DNA from: Telopea speciosissima
Taxonomy: Eukaryota; Streptophyta; Magnoliopsida; Proteales; Proteaceae
Reading direction: 5' to 3'
DNA length: 64,000 nucleotides
Assembly (NCBI RefSeq): GCF_018873765.1
Contig: NC_057923.1
Coordinates: forward strand, 9,994,413-10,058,412
Each line of letters starts with the position of its first letter. Position 1 is the first letter of the stretch. Below the pieces are notes generated by a model. It had not been told where the DNA came from. It searched no databases and saw nothing but the letters and a program-made list of their open reading frames with translations. This document shows, piece by piece, positions 54,243 to 64,000 of the stretch. Position numbers and translations under genes: made by a program.

Positions 54243-57200
54243 ATGGCTGAAGGGACTCGTTTGCGCCAACTCGATGAGAATATCAAGACCCTGCAAGACT
54301 CCTACACTTCCCATGGTGAGCGTCTGAACTCGTTGCAGGCTGCCTTCGAGAACCAGCAGAAGACCATGTCTGAGATGGTTTCCCGTTTTACGGTCATGGA
54401 CGGTCGCATCGAGCAGATTCTTCGGTTTTCACCACCGGAATTTGGCTCCGCCGGTGAGTCGCGGCCTTCCGATGGTCTCCTTCCCATTCCCCCTGCTCCC
54501 CCATTTCAGCCCATTTCCACTCCTCCACCCCAGATCCAAACTCGCACAGTCAAACTCGATTTCCCTCGGTTTGATGGCAACGATCCCTTGGGTTGGATAT
54601 TCAAAGCTGAAAGGTTCTTCGACTTTCATCACACGGCCGAGGATCACCGTCTCCTGATCTCCTCCTTCCATATGGACGGTCGTGCGTTGCAATGGTTTCA
54701 GTGGATGTTCCGCAGCGGCCAGTTTTCCACGTGGCCGGCTTTCACCCAAGCTCTGGAGATCCGATTTGGGCCCTCTGAGTTTGAAGATCATCAGGGTGCT
54801 CTCGCCAAACTCACCCAAACTGCCTCTGTATCTGAGTTTCAGTCCCAATTCAAAGCACTCGCGAATCGCACCACCAACCTTCCGACCACTTTTCTCGTTA
54901 GTTGTTTTATTTCTGGACTCCGCCCCGATATCCGAAATGAGGTGTTGGCCTTTCGCCCCACTTCCTTGACTCAGGCCATTGCTCTTGCTCGTCTCCAGGA
55001 GACGAAACTCTCTGAGTGTCGCCGTTCCTTCCAGCGTATCACCCCTACCATGGGACCACAACGGCCATTAGCCTTGCCGGCACCCCCCACGGCGTCGCAT
55101 ACCTCACCTTCCACGGCCCGAAATTCTGTTCGTCTACCGATTCGTCGTCTCACCCCCGCCGAGATGCAGAGCCGTCGTGAGAGGGGCCTTTGTTACAATT
55201 GCGACGAACGATTTGTTGCTGGCCATCGCTGTAAAACACGTCAACTCTTTATTATGGATTATGAGGATATGGTCATCAATGACGTTGCTCCAGAGCCTGA
55301 TGACCCCCCCGATTCACCGGATCCGGATCCCACCTTCCATTCTGAGCTCTCTTATCATGCTTTAGCAGGGTATTCTTCTCCCACAACGATCCGCTTCACC
55401 GGATTCATTGCTGGTTGCCCCATCCAGGTTCTCGTCGACGGCGGCAGCACTCATAATTTTTTTCAGAGCCGTGTCGCGCGCCATTTGGGCTTAGCAATCG
55501 AGGCATCACCCAGGGTTGGCGTTCTTGTGGGCAATGGGGATCGCTTATCCAGCGAAGGTGAGATAAAACAACTACAGGTTCAACTCTTGAACCATACTGT
55601 GACCATTGATGCTTATGTCTTACCATTGTTTGGGGCTGAATTGGTCCTTGGTGTTCAGTGGTTGGCCAGTTTGGGCCCTGTTATTTTTTATTATCAGAAC
55701 TTAACTCTTGAATTTGTGTCTGATGGTATGAGGATTATTCTCAAGGGAGAAACCCCCCAGTCTCAACCACCGCTCCAGTATCAACATCTGCGGCGTATTG
55801 TTGACACTGGTTCCTATGTGGCGATGTTTCAACTGGAAGTGCAATATGCAGCGGCTCCTTCGCTCCAATGTGACAACCCTGCTCTTCAACAGCTGTTGGA
55901 ATCTTTTGCCTCTGTGTTTGAGATTCCTCATGGGTTGCCCCCCCACCGAGTCCAGGATCATGCCATTCCGCTGCAACCCGGTTCTCTACCGGTGAATGTA
56001 AAGCCGTACTGTTACCCTCACTTTCAAAAAACAGAGATCGAGCGCTTAGTGGGATCAATGTTGGAGGATGGGATCATAAGACCCAGCAATAGCCCATTTT
56101 CTTCGCCAGTTCTCCTCGTTAAGAAGAAGGATGGAACCTGGCGCTTCTGTGTAGATTACAGAGCATTAAACTCGGTGACCATTAAAGATCGATTTCCTCT
56201 CCCCACGGTGGATGAACTTCTGGACGAACTGCATGGAGCAAAGATTTTTTCCAAATTAGACCTGCGGTCAGGGTATCATCAGATACGCATCCAACCCGAT
56301 GACATCCACAAGACAGCTTTCCGCACTCACGATGGCCACTTCGAATTTTTGGTCATGCCGTTCGGCCTCACCAACGCTCCAGCAACATTCCAGGCTACCA
56401 TGAACGATATTTTCAGGCCATTCCTGCGTCGATTTGTGTTGGTTTTTTTCGACGATTTGCTTGTCTACAGCACCACTTGGCCGGATCATCTACGTCATCT
56501 TACCCAAGTCTTAGAGCTCCTCCATGCCAACTCCCTGTTTGCCAAGATGTCGAAATGTTCATTTGGCCAATCCTCCATTGAGTATTTGGGTCATATTGTC
56601 TCCGATCAGGGGGTCACTATGGATCCCTCCAAGGTTGCAGCGATGTTAGACTGGCCAGTACCACAAACTCTCCGAGCACTTCGTGGCTTCTTGGGGCTTA
56701 CAGGGTACTACCGGCGTTTTATTCGCCACTACGCTCAAATTGCAGCGCCGCTGACCGACTTACTTCGCAGTGGGGGATTCAAATGGAACGAAGCTGCCCA
56801 AACTGCCTTTAAAGCATTGCAGAAGGCAATTACCACAGCTCCTGTCCTCGTGCTCCCTGATTTCACAGTCCCCTTTACCCTCGAAACCGATGCGTCTGGA
56901 GTCGGAGTGGGGGCGGTTCTCTCCCAAAATGGCCACCCAGTGGCTTTCTACAGTAAGAAATTGGGCCCTAAGTTGCAGTTGGCTTCAGCCTATGTTCGAG
57001 AGATGTATGCAATCACTGAGGCAGTAGCTAAATGGCGCCAGTACCTTCTTGGGCGCATGTTCCACATACGCACGGATCAGCGCAGCCTCAAGGACCTTAA
57101 TGATCAGGTCATCCAGACCCCAGAACAACAGCGGTGGCTTTCAAAATTGTTGGGCTATGTGTTCGACATTTCTTATAAACCGGGCAGAGATAACGTTGTG

Positions 57201-57398
57201 GCTGATGCTCTGTCTCGTTCCCCCGTGGAGTTCTTTGGGTTCTCCATGCCCACCTTCGATTTCCTCTCCCAATTGAAGGCCGAAGTACAGAACCACCCTG
57301 AATTGGTCGCCATCTACTCTGGCTTGGTCCACGACCCCTCTTTACTAGCTCGTTTTGGCGCGAATTGTTTCGGTTACAGGGAACGACCTTGGCGATGA
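54243..57398 (+). CDS. Gypsy gag-pol polyprotein, first part (gag-PR-RT-RNase H)
   Basis: An uninterrupted frame of 1,051 codons from the first ATG after the primer-binding site. Residues 1-60 look coiled-coil-like. A gag core follows (FPRFDGNDPLGWIFKAERFF, near 100), then a zinc knuckle CYNCDERFVAGHRC at 317-330. The protease active site is D399 in VLVDGGSTHNFF. Reverse transcriptase has the FFDD box with D737 and D738. RNase H starts near D883 (ETDASGVGVGAVLSQ). The true reading ends near codon 1037; the last 15 or so codons are out of frame because an integrase deletion shifts the frame near 57350. All catalytic motifs up to RNase H look intact. Gag, PR and RT-RH could still be made. Confidence 0.92.
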   Translation: MAEGTRLRQLDENIKTLQDSYTSHGERLNSLQAAFENQQKTMSEMVSRFTVMDGRIEQILRFSPPEFGSAGESRPSDGLLPIPPAPPFQPISTPPPQIQTRTVKLDFPRFDGNDPLGWIFKAERFFDFHHTAEDHRLLISSFHMDGRALQWFQWMFRSGQFSTWPAFTQALEIRFGPSEFEDHQGALAKLTQTASVSEFQSQFKALANRTTNLPTTFLVSCFISGLRPDIRNEVLAFRPTSLTQAIALARLQETKLSECRRSFQRITPTMGPQRPLALPAPPTASHTSPSTARNSVRLPIRRLTPAEMQSRRERGLCYNCDERFVAGHRCKTRQLFIMDYEDMVINDVAPEPDDPPDSPDPDPTFHSELSYHALAGYSSPTTIRFTGFIAGCPIQVLVDGGSTHNFFQSRVARHLGLAIEASPRVGVLVGNGDRLSSEGEIKQLQVQLLNHTVTIDAYVLPLFGAELVLGVQWLASLGPVIFYYQNLTLEFVSDGMRIILKGETPQSQPPLQYQHLRRIVDTGSYVAMFQLEVQYAAAPSLQCDNPALQQLLESFASVFEIPHGLPPHRVQDHAIPLQPGSLPVNVKPYCYPHFQKTEIERLVGSMLEDGIIRPSNSPFSSPVLLVKKKDGTWRFCVDYRALNSVTIKDRFPLPTVDELLDELHGAKIFSKLDLRSGYHQIRIQPDDIHKTAFRTHDGHFEFLVMPFGLTNAPATFQATMNDIFRPFLRRFVLVFFDDLLVYSTTWPDHLRHLTQVLELLHANSLFAKMSKCSFGQSSIEYLGHIVSDQGVTMDPSKVAAMLDWPVPQTLRALRGFLGLTGYYRRFIRHYAQIAAPLTDLLRSGGFKWNEAAQTAFKALQKAITTAPVLVLPDFTVPFTLETDASGVGVGAVLSQNGHPVAFYSKKLGPKLQLASAYVREMYAITEAVAKWRQYLLGRMFHIRTDQRSLKDLNDQVIQTPEQQRWLSKLLGYVFDISYKPGRDNVVADALSRSPVEFFGFSMPTFDFLSQLKAEVQNHPELVAIYSGLVHDPSLLARFGANCFGYRERPWR

Positions 57399-58342
57399 GC
57401 AGCGCTTACCACCCTCAGTCCGATGGTCAATCGGAGGCTTTAAATAGATGTCTCGAAATGTATCTCAGGGGTTTTGTTTTGGACGAACCCAAGCAATGGG
57501 TACGTTTCCTTCCTTGGGCAGAGTACTGGTACAATACTTCTCTTCACACAGCCATCGGTATGCCCCCCTTTCAAGCTCTATATGGCCGGCTCCCTCCTGC
57601 TATTGTTCATTATCTTCCTGGTACCTCCCCTAACGAAGCGTTAGACCGTGAGCTTTTGGATCGTGATAACATACTTCATCAGCTCAAGCACAACCTATCT
57701 CGTGCCCAGGCCTATATGAAGCATCAGGCCGACAGAAGGAGGACGGATCTGCAGTTTGAAGTAGATGATTTAGTCTTTGTTAAACTGCAACCATACCGGC
57801 AACATTCTGCAGCTTTGCGCCTTAACCAAAAATTGGGACGCCGGTTCTTTGGTCCCTTTCGTATACTGAAACGCGTGGGTAAGGTGGCCTATAAACTCGA
57901 CCTGCCTGCTGCGGCGCGAATCCACCCTGTGTTTCATATCTCTGTGCTCAAGAAATGCATTGGGCCATCGGATCCTTCGTCGTCATCTCCCCTGCTACTC
58001 CCTGCGCCGGAACCCACCCCAGCAGCGATCCTTAACGTCCGTCGTCTCTCTCGTCAGGGCAAGTGGGTTCGTCAGGCTTTGATTCAGTGGTCTGGTTTAC
58101 CTCTCGAGGAGACTTCGTGGGAGGACGTTTCTGTGTTACAACGGCTATATCCCTCTTTGAACCTTGAGGACAAGGTTCTCACGGATGGGGATAGCAATGT
58201 CATGACACGTATGGACCCAGCAGGTGATATCATGGAGACAGGTGGAGTGGCTGAGCTGTCTAGGGAGTTATCTATGACACCAGTCATTCGCAGGAGTAGT
58301 AGGCCAAGGAGACAACCACTTGCACTTAAGGATTACGTGTAA
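57352..58342 (+). pseudogene. Gypsy integrase C-terminal half plus chromodomain-like tail
   Basis: An open frame in a different phase from the first part. It starts inside the integrase core at the FWRELF block that precedes the AYHPQSDGQSE motif, whose Glu is the third catalytic residue. The HHCC zinc finger and both catalytic Asp residues are absent. Next comes the usual integrase C-terminal region (GRRFFGPFRILKRVG, AYKLDLP), then a chromodomain-like segment (ALIQWSGLPLEETSWE). The last 48 codons and the stop lie in the 3' LTR. The first methionine (57365 in the frame list) is not a real start. Without the missing core it cannot be an active integrase. Confidence 0.85.
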
Positions 58343-58562
58343 GAGCAGCACTTTGTGTATGGGAAGTGGTTGTAACGGTTTGTAATAGGGCCTTACATGG
58401 CTATATAAGATAGGCTAAGGTCACATGAATGATATGAATAGTAATTTCTCTTTCTCATTCTCGTCTTCTACTTCTCTCTCTCTCTCTCTCTCCCTCTCTC
58501 TCTCTCTTGTACTTCTCTTCCTCTGTCTCTTCTCTTCTACATTCCTCAGCTATAGTGTTACA
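58198..58562 (+). repeat. 3' LTR of the gypsy element
   Basis: This is the copy of 53873-54219, longer by 18 bp in a CT microsatellite. The TATATAA box is at 58402-58408. It is preceded by a poor polypurine tract (GGATGGGGATAG) that is also translated, because the reading frame runs through into the LTR. Confidence 0.93.
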
Positions 58563-59726
58563 CTGTAACTCCCCGCCCCACCCAGATTGGGGTTTAGGGC
58601 TTGTCATCTCAAAGGGTACTCTGCATCCTTCTCTGGTTTATCTCGTCACAAGAAGGAAAAAAAAAACTTGCATCTTCTCAGTTTTCCTTACTATCCATTA
58701 CCCTCTCTCATCTGAAAGAAATCCATCGACATGCTTATTAGAGTATTCAAGAACAAGGGTGCAAAGAACAATTTCATCGCAAGGATTTCTCCAATCCCTC
58801 ACAAAAAGGAACCCAATTCAACAAGAGTCATTGACGCCTTCTCCATCTCTTGAAAAATAATTGTTGATTTGGTGAAATCACGTTGGGTTTTGTTTGAATT
58901 GAACTATCTATAATTTTTATTCTGGGTTTCTAACTCATGGAATCAACCTCTCTCCAGTTTTAAAAGTATTAACAATTGGTATTTTAGTCTGGTTTGTAAT
59001 TGAAATGGGGGGATTCCGATTGCCATAAAATTCATAGCATTTGCATTCTTGCCTTGCTGACCATCTGATTGCTGGTGCTGGCAGTGGGTTACTCCACTCG
59101 AAGCCCCTGAGGTTTATGGATTACCTAGACGAAGAGCGCAGAGGCGGGCAATCACAATGAAGAGCTCTTCGATCGCTCTCAAGTACAAGGAATACAATAT
59201 TTAATCAGATTAATCATCAGGAAACATAGATTTCCTACAAACCCCTACTGCAAGAGCCCTCGACCTGCCTCTTTGGTAGTTGCACGATTACATGTGTCTT
59301 CTCTCTCTCTCTCTTGGAAGAACGGCTCCAGTAAGGTTTCCTCCCCTCTCGGCCTCTCCTATCCCTCTGCAATTCCACGGACCACTCTCCCTCGCCGCCT
59401 CATCCCCACCTCTCAGCTCTCACTCTGCAAAATTACATTATTAGACTCTTTATTATACTGCTACAATATTTTATGAAGAATAAAATAATCCGGTTACAAA
59501 GTCTGTTTGAAACCTGCTTGATTAACAAACAGACACCCTTGGGTAAAAGCCTAAAGGTTTCATAAAAGTAGTGGGTAAAAATCCAAAAGGAGAGGTGCGA
59601 TCACGTTCATGTATGATAACGGCTCAGATGCAATCTCCTCTGTGGGACCCATATAGGGTGGATTCCATCTAAATGGTTGTAAGTTGTACTTGCATGTTCA
59701 CGTACATGTGATCCTAATTCGAAAAA

Positions 59727-60005
59727 GGATTGGGCTCCTCTACAACAGCGGGGGTGCATTGCACATCTTGTGGCATGACACTGTAGCTCATAGACAAGCT
59801 CCCCTTTGGACGATCTGGATCGAATCAGGAAAGCTGATCGTGGTGCACATATGATGTACAAGAGGATTTTTGAATTTTGATATCTAGATTTCGAGCTTGA
59901 TCCAAGCCATCCAAAGGAGAGCTTGTCCACTTGAGGAGTTATGCTATCGCGCCACAAGATGTGCAGCTCACCCCTACCTTGTGGAGGAGCCCAGTCCCAA
60001 GAAAA
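59727..60005. mobile_element. Foldback MITE (hairpin), family member 2
   Basis: GGATTGGGCTCCTCTAC at the left is inverted at the right (gtggaggagcccagtcc). The arms also pair at gcacatcttgtggc / gccacaagatgtgc. The layout matches the MITE at 14098-14386. Flanks are A-rich and give no sure target duplication. The 137-codon minus-strand frame across it is a by-product. Confidence 0.68.
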
Positions 60006-61639
60006 ATCTCTCATCTTCATAGCTATTTATGCCATATGAAAAAGGTGATGTAGCTATTTCAACAATTGAATATGTAGAAAATGGTTTGGATTTATAAATT
60101 GATCAAATTTCAAACTCAAAATCAACTTAATACCCTCTCATATCGGGCGATCTATACTTGCACCTTATTAATTTTGATACCATATTGATACTGTATCGAT
60201 TGCACAATAGGGACAGAGTAACATGATCAAAAAAATCTATTTCTCAAGAAGAATCAGGGGCAAAAAATTTATCTGGCTACCTTTTGCGAGCCAACCTCGC
60301 CAGCTTATTGGTCCACATGGGGTTGGTGCCAGCTGGGTCATAAGACAGACAGGCCACGGCAGAGGACGATAAAAATTTAGAAAAGCTTGGATGGATTACC
60401 ATTTACCACTGACTTGCGTGGCACGAATCAGAGCAAAAAACAGTGATTCAGATCAGAGCTAAAGCTGTAAAAAAGAGTGGACAAGTGGTTAGTGACTTAG
60501 TGCATCCCAACCTGGCAAACCCCTGAAAAGAAGAGAAAGCTGTCTTTAGCTTTTAAGAGACTGGGCTCTCTATTTTCTCGGTAGAGCCCTCGTAGGCCCA
60601 TAGATATTTATGTGTGCAACGTTTATTACATGCAAGATCCCGAATATCTGGAGATGAGGGTGGGATTTGGGTCTACTGTACCGCGATGGGGTTTGTAGCT
60701 AATATCGGAACTCATAATGTTTGGACACGTAGCCCAACACGTAAACAAGATGTTGAACGAGAATAGACCATAACATGTGCAATCAGGTGAACGTACATAT
60801 GAGAGCCATATTTTTATACTTTTATTCTATTTTTACCATATTTTTATACTTTTATTCTATTTTTACCATTTATAAGGGAAGGAAGGATTTTTATGAAAAC
60901 AAAATTAAAATGTGATGGCCTCTCACATATACATTCACCGGTTGATACGTGCAGAGGAATGAAAAAAAAAAAATCGTATTGGGCTACATGCCTAGACACT
61001 ATAGGCCGTTGGATATGTGCTACACCACTCTGTTGTAACTACAATGGAGTCCCTTACTATAATTGCTTCCATGAGTGGTTGGCGTACAAACTACTTTCCT
61101 TGTTTATTATAAACATGAATGACTTAATTTATTATATAATTATTAATTAATTTTACACAATTAATAGTTGGTTTAAATGATTACCTCAATTTTAAAACCA
61201 AAATAAATAATTTATTAAACGATTTCACGATTTCAAAGTAAACGAATCGATTCAATTTCAATTTCGATTCGGATTTGACGCCCACGGAGAGAAAATATGA
61301 TACTTGAGATCCGAGATAAGATAGAGTGGTTTCGCTTTGGGAGTTTTTGTGCAACTGGAAAATAATTTTTGGCATCAAGATATAAGAGACTATATGGTAA
61401 CTACAAAGAAGACATTTTGTACGCATTTAAGGTGGTACATCGAACCAATGTAGATCACGAGTTGTGAACCAAACTACCAAACACACACTGGCCGGTCATG
61501 AAGCAGGCAACTCGATCGCTAACTATTTTAATCTTCCTACCAAATTCTAGAACATAAAAGAAGGTGAATTTAAGAAGTAGCAAAGCCAAAAAAACCCATT
61601 ATCAGACATTAATGTAGTTGGGAATAAGTTTGGAAAGCT
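60006..61639. other. Intergenic, no gene recognised
   Basis: It contains a two-copy 30-bp repeat (60811-60840, 60841-60870; unit tttttatacttttattc...). Otherwise it is AT-rich without identifiable genes. The end near 61500-61639 is the 3' flank of the GASA gene. Confidence 0.5.
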
Positions 61640-62300
61640 TCAAGGGCACTTGGGGCGGTTGCCGTGGGTTGTCATATCAGTGTAGCACTTGCCGCACATC
61701 TCCTTGTTACCGTAGGTGCCTGGTGGAACACATTTGCAGCGTTGGCAGCAAGTCATACAAACTCTTGTGCAGTGCCTCTTCCTCGAATGCAGCGAACACC
61801 TCACTCCACACAGACGTGGACACTCTGTAGTACTCACCGGTGGAAGAATTGGTGGTGGGGCCTTGACTGGTGTTGGTGCAGGTGCAGGTGCCTTGACGGG
61901 TGCCTTTGCTACAGTCTATGTAACAAAGAAAACACAGAAAACTCATACACCTTTTCATACCCATTTTCATAGGCATTCTCCATGAGAGCTCTTGCTCTTG
62001 TGATGCTATGAAAAACATAGGCGGATCATAAAGAAGTAAAACAGAGAGAAAATAAATAAATAAAAAAAAACCCACTACAGAAGGAGGAAAATAGAGCAAT
62101 GCATCTCTTTATAAAGTTAAAATTACCTCCAACAAGATCTCCTCTTCATTAGATGAAGCCTACAAAACCCAAATAGTAAATCATGCGTTTGAGCCATCAG
62201 GAACTTAAAAAAGGCAAAATCTATAGAAGAGGGAGTGGCTTACTGTTGTTGCGAACAAAAGAAAGGATGCAATGAGGAAGATGAGAGTTTTCCAGGCCAT
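61640..62300 (-). CDS. GASA/snakin cysteine-rich secreted peptide, 3 exons
   Basis: Exons in transcript order: 62244-62300 (signal peptide), 62126-62158, 61640-61915. All junctions are GT-AG in phase 0, giving 121 residues. Residues 1-19 or so form a hydrophobic secretory signal. Residues 31-57 are a KAPx proline-rich linker like that of GASA14-type members. The GASA domain (62-121) has all twelve cysteines (62, 66, 70, 79, 83, 86, 87, 90, 92, 104, 107, 120), with the family's CVPPGTYGN and MCGKCYTDM words and a KCP end. Members are gibberellin-responsive apoplastic peptides affecting growth and redox state, and some (snakins) are antimicrobial. The ATG follows a TATA box by about 100 bp. The gene appears intact; which paralog it is remains uncertain. 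Confidence 0.93.
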
Positions 62301-62402
62301 CTTAGAAAGAAGCAGCAAAACCCAGACAAAGACAAGTTTAATTTCTAGAGTGAAAAAAAATTCACACCTCACAGTGTTGAAGAACTCATTGATGGAGTGT
62401 GG

Positions 62403-62410
62403 TATTTATA
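62403..62410 (-). promoter_or_regulatory. Putative TATA box of the GASA gene
   Basis: TATAAATA is read on the minus strand about 100 bp upstream of the ATG. It predicts transcription start near 62375 and a leader of about 75 nt. Motif and spacing only. Confidence 0.6.
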
Positions 62411-62970
62411 GAAGGATAACGAGAGAGAGAGCAGAGGACCAAAGCATTGGGATGGTGAGTTCAAGTGTCGGTGCCAGCTTTACAGCTTTGGAGCTTACAC
62501 ATGGCTGGTCGAGTGTTGAGTTGGCTTGGCAGTATGGCAGTTTGTGACAGTGTTGTGTGGCCAGTATTGGGGAAGGTAACACTACTCGCCTTCATCACTA
62601 TGTCTATTGAAAAATACAATCAATCTATGTCATCTTTATATTATCTCTTTTCAAATCTTCTTGGAGACTGCGTTTTCTTGTCCTTCCTTGCTCATTAACC
62701 CACGGACCAGAGAGAGATTTCTGTATTTGATATTTTGAATTCCTAATTTCAGAAAGCTTTCGGTCTTGTTTTGCTTGGAGTAAGGGATCTAAGATCTTGA
62801 TTATGAGTTTATAACATATTTAATAAAAAAGTAATAATTGGATTGAGAGCTCGATAAGCTGATGGGTAACTTCTCTGGAGTCTGGTTATTTTGATTCAAA
62901 TTCGTTGTTTATATGATGTATGGAAGATGTTATCAATAAGATAAACAAGGCGGATTTAAGTTAACAAAAA

Positions 62971-63289
62971 GGGAAAGAGAACTCATCCGGTGGTCCATAT
63001 CGGGTGTGTGTTATACATATCCGTCATTCCATGGTCCTAAAAATTGATTAACCTTTTGAGATTGGTATGTGGTTTGTGTGATTATACTTTTATACCAAAA
63101 AAAAAAAATATCACCTAATCGCACAGCACACATTGTCTTTACGTTTAAACATAGAGATACATGAAATGACTACCACACCCCTTTGATCCGTTGAACCCTT
63201 GAAATGATCGGGGGTCAGTCATTTTGTGCACTGCTGTGCAAAGGCACATGGGCGGCATGTCTGGTGCAACAAGATGGCGTTTTTCTCCC
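62971..63289. mobile_element. Probable MULE-type MITE
   Basis: GGGAAAGAGAACTCATCC at the left is loosely inverted at the right (gatggcgtttttctccc). The left end matches the terminus of the 22286 MITE (GGGAAAGAGAACGC), and the interior also has 'gtgcaaaggcacatggg' type words like other members. Flanks do not give a clear 9-bp duplication. Confidence 0.5.
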
Positions 63290-63743
63290 AAATAAATATT
63301 AGTTAAATTGTCACTGGAACTTGACTACTGTCACCTGAACTGAGTGCATGTGAGATTCTCTGCTTCTCACATGAGGTGTATCATGTATGACAGCACATGC
63401 TTAGCTCCATTGGTCCAGTCCAACTCTACAGACTTATTTTGGGCCTGGGCCTCTGTAGGTGGATTATATTTCAGATAGTTCACAGCCCATCATCCTTCAT
63501 ATTTGGAGAGTACTCAAAGAAGGATATTCCTGAGGTCACAGGGTTGGATTCTGATTTCTGGAGGATTCTATCCATTCTTTTGAGGTAGCAGTTAGGACAG
63601 TCTGATGTCATGCCTTACATGATGACAGCTAACCCATCATCATCATCATCCATTAACATGGAATGGCAAGGGTGGTTTATAGTCAACCCTACAAGTTATC
63701 CACCGGTGGTTAACTTTGGCCCAATTATTAACCCCTCCGGCCC
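63290..63743. other. Intergenic, nothing recognised
   Basis: Short open frames without known domains. A small (ATC)n run lies near 63635-63650. Confidence 0.4.
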
Positions 63744-64000
63744 ATGGTTTGAGGTATCGGATCGGATCGGCCGATATTGGTTGGATTGGATCGGTTGAGG
63801 TTGAGGTTGATCCTGAGATTTGATCGATACAACAAGGTTTGACTGGGTCGTTGATTGGATCGCCCAACTTAGTTGGATCGGTCGATCTGATCCGATCCAA
63901 ATGAATAATTTTTTATTTTTTTAAAGTTTTAAAGTTTTTTATATTACCTTGATCCATATCGACCGATGTTAACCGATACCAATCGATTTTGACCGACTTG
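63744..64000. repeat. GATCGG-rich dispersed repeat, cut by window end
   Basis: It opens catggtttgaggtatcgg and is full of gatcgg, gatccga and gaccgat words. It is related to the repeats at about 10005 and 47660. The right end lies outside the window. Confidence 0.55.

Larger units (their letters stand above)
53873..58562 (+). mobile_element. Ty3/gypsy chromovirus-like element, integrase-deleted
   Basis: A 4,690-bp element with LTRs 53873-54219 and 58198-58562, flanked by a perfect 5-bp duplication CTGTA (53868-53872, 58563-58567). The domain order gag, protease, RT, RNase H, partial integrase, chromodomain-like tail is that of Ty3/gypsy. Small size, short LTRs and gag style suggest the Reina group, an assignment from memory. 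The integrase zinc finger and most of the catalytic core are deleted, so it could move only in trans. Confidence 0.93.
53568..59538. mobile_element. MULE-type element split by a gypsy insertion
   Basis: The left end GGGGAAAGCTGTTTCTAACC and the right end read inward (GGGTGTCTGTTTGTTAATC) align over about 48 bp with mismatches, sharing caggttt / ggttac and ttgtaacc words. A perfect 9-bp duplication TTGGGTAAA flanks it (53559-53567, 59539-59547). Removing the gypsy element leaves about 1.28 kb, the size of the other non-autonomous MULEs here. No transposase. The remaining interior (53724-53872 and 58568-59460) is C-rich and possibly captured; no source gene was recognised. Confidence 0.7.

Noticed and set aside
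54429-55061. 210-codon minus-strand frame opposite gypsy gag
   Set aside because: It is an antisense shadow of a long intact gag-pol frame.
61618-61985. Forward frames over the GASA gene
   Set aside because: They are antisense to the twelve-cysteine exon, which explains their Cys/His/Trp-rich look.
1-64000. tRNA or rRNA genes
   Set aside because: No cloverleaf with intact A and B boxes or rRNA segment was recognised by eye. The tRNA-like words found are retrotransposon primer-binding sites.

Overview
The window is nuclear DNA from a flowering plant. Its genes are split by short GT-AG introns in an AT-rich background packed with plant transposons: Ty1/copia and Ty3/gypsy retrotransposons, LINEs, and MULE- and hAT-type DNA elements with their MITEs. 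A SAG101 gene argues for a eudicot, or at least a non-monocot, because SAG101 is known from eudicots and missing from grasses. The species cannot be told from the sequence alone.

Five protein-coding genes can be supported. (1) A C2H2 zinc-finger transcription factor of the GIS/ZFP5/ZFP6/ZFP8 type (2568-3281, +, one exon). (2) An ARL2-type DnaJ protein (16778-34720, +, 11 exons, 412 aa); Arabidopsis ARG1 and ARL2 act in root and shoot gravitropism. (3) A class III secretory peroxidase (36545-37534, -, one exon, 329 aa). (4) The immune regulator SAG101 (44448-46767, -, 4 exons, 576 aa). (5) A GASA/snakin cysteine-rich secreted peptide (61640-62300, -, 3 exons, 121 aa). All exon joins were worked out by hand from splice sites, reading phase and family similarity. 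None of the five shows a frameshift. They act in unrelated processes and form no operon or visible cluster.

The rest is mostly mobile DNA. The ARL2 introns have swollen to about 16.7 kb. Intron 1 holds a 5' half copia element that is itself split by a 1.6-kb hAT element, plus a palindromic MITE. Intron 5 holds a deleted copia element, intron 6 a third copia fragment, and intron 10 an 876-bp Pack-MULE carrying a RING-H2 gene fragment.

Other MULE-like elements with 9-bp target duplications lie at 7670-9122, 10912-12406 (with a captured intron-containing transit-peptide-like fragment), 14667-14978, 22286-22471 and 40123-40455. One more at 53568-59538 has been split by a young gypsy retrotransposon (53873-58562; perfect CTGTA target duplication, nearly identical LTRs, integrase core deleted).

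Layout: 1-2.5 kb, LTR and MITE remnants; 2.5-3.3 kb, zinc-finger gene; 3.8-6 kb, small repeats and a LINE; 6.4-15 kb, MULEs and MITEs; 15.6-16.05 kb, a perfect tandem duplication just upstream of ARL2; 16.8-34.7 kb, ARL2; 36.5-37.5 kb, peroxidase; 38.6-43.8 kb, MULE, hAT MITE and LINE remnants; 44.4-46.8 kb, SAG101; 47-53.4 kb, repeats and a LINE; 53.6-59.5 kb, MULE plus gypsy; 59.7-60.9 kb, MITE and minisatellite; 61.6-62.3 kb, GASA gene; 63-64 kb, MITE and a GATCGG-rich repeat cut by the window end.
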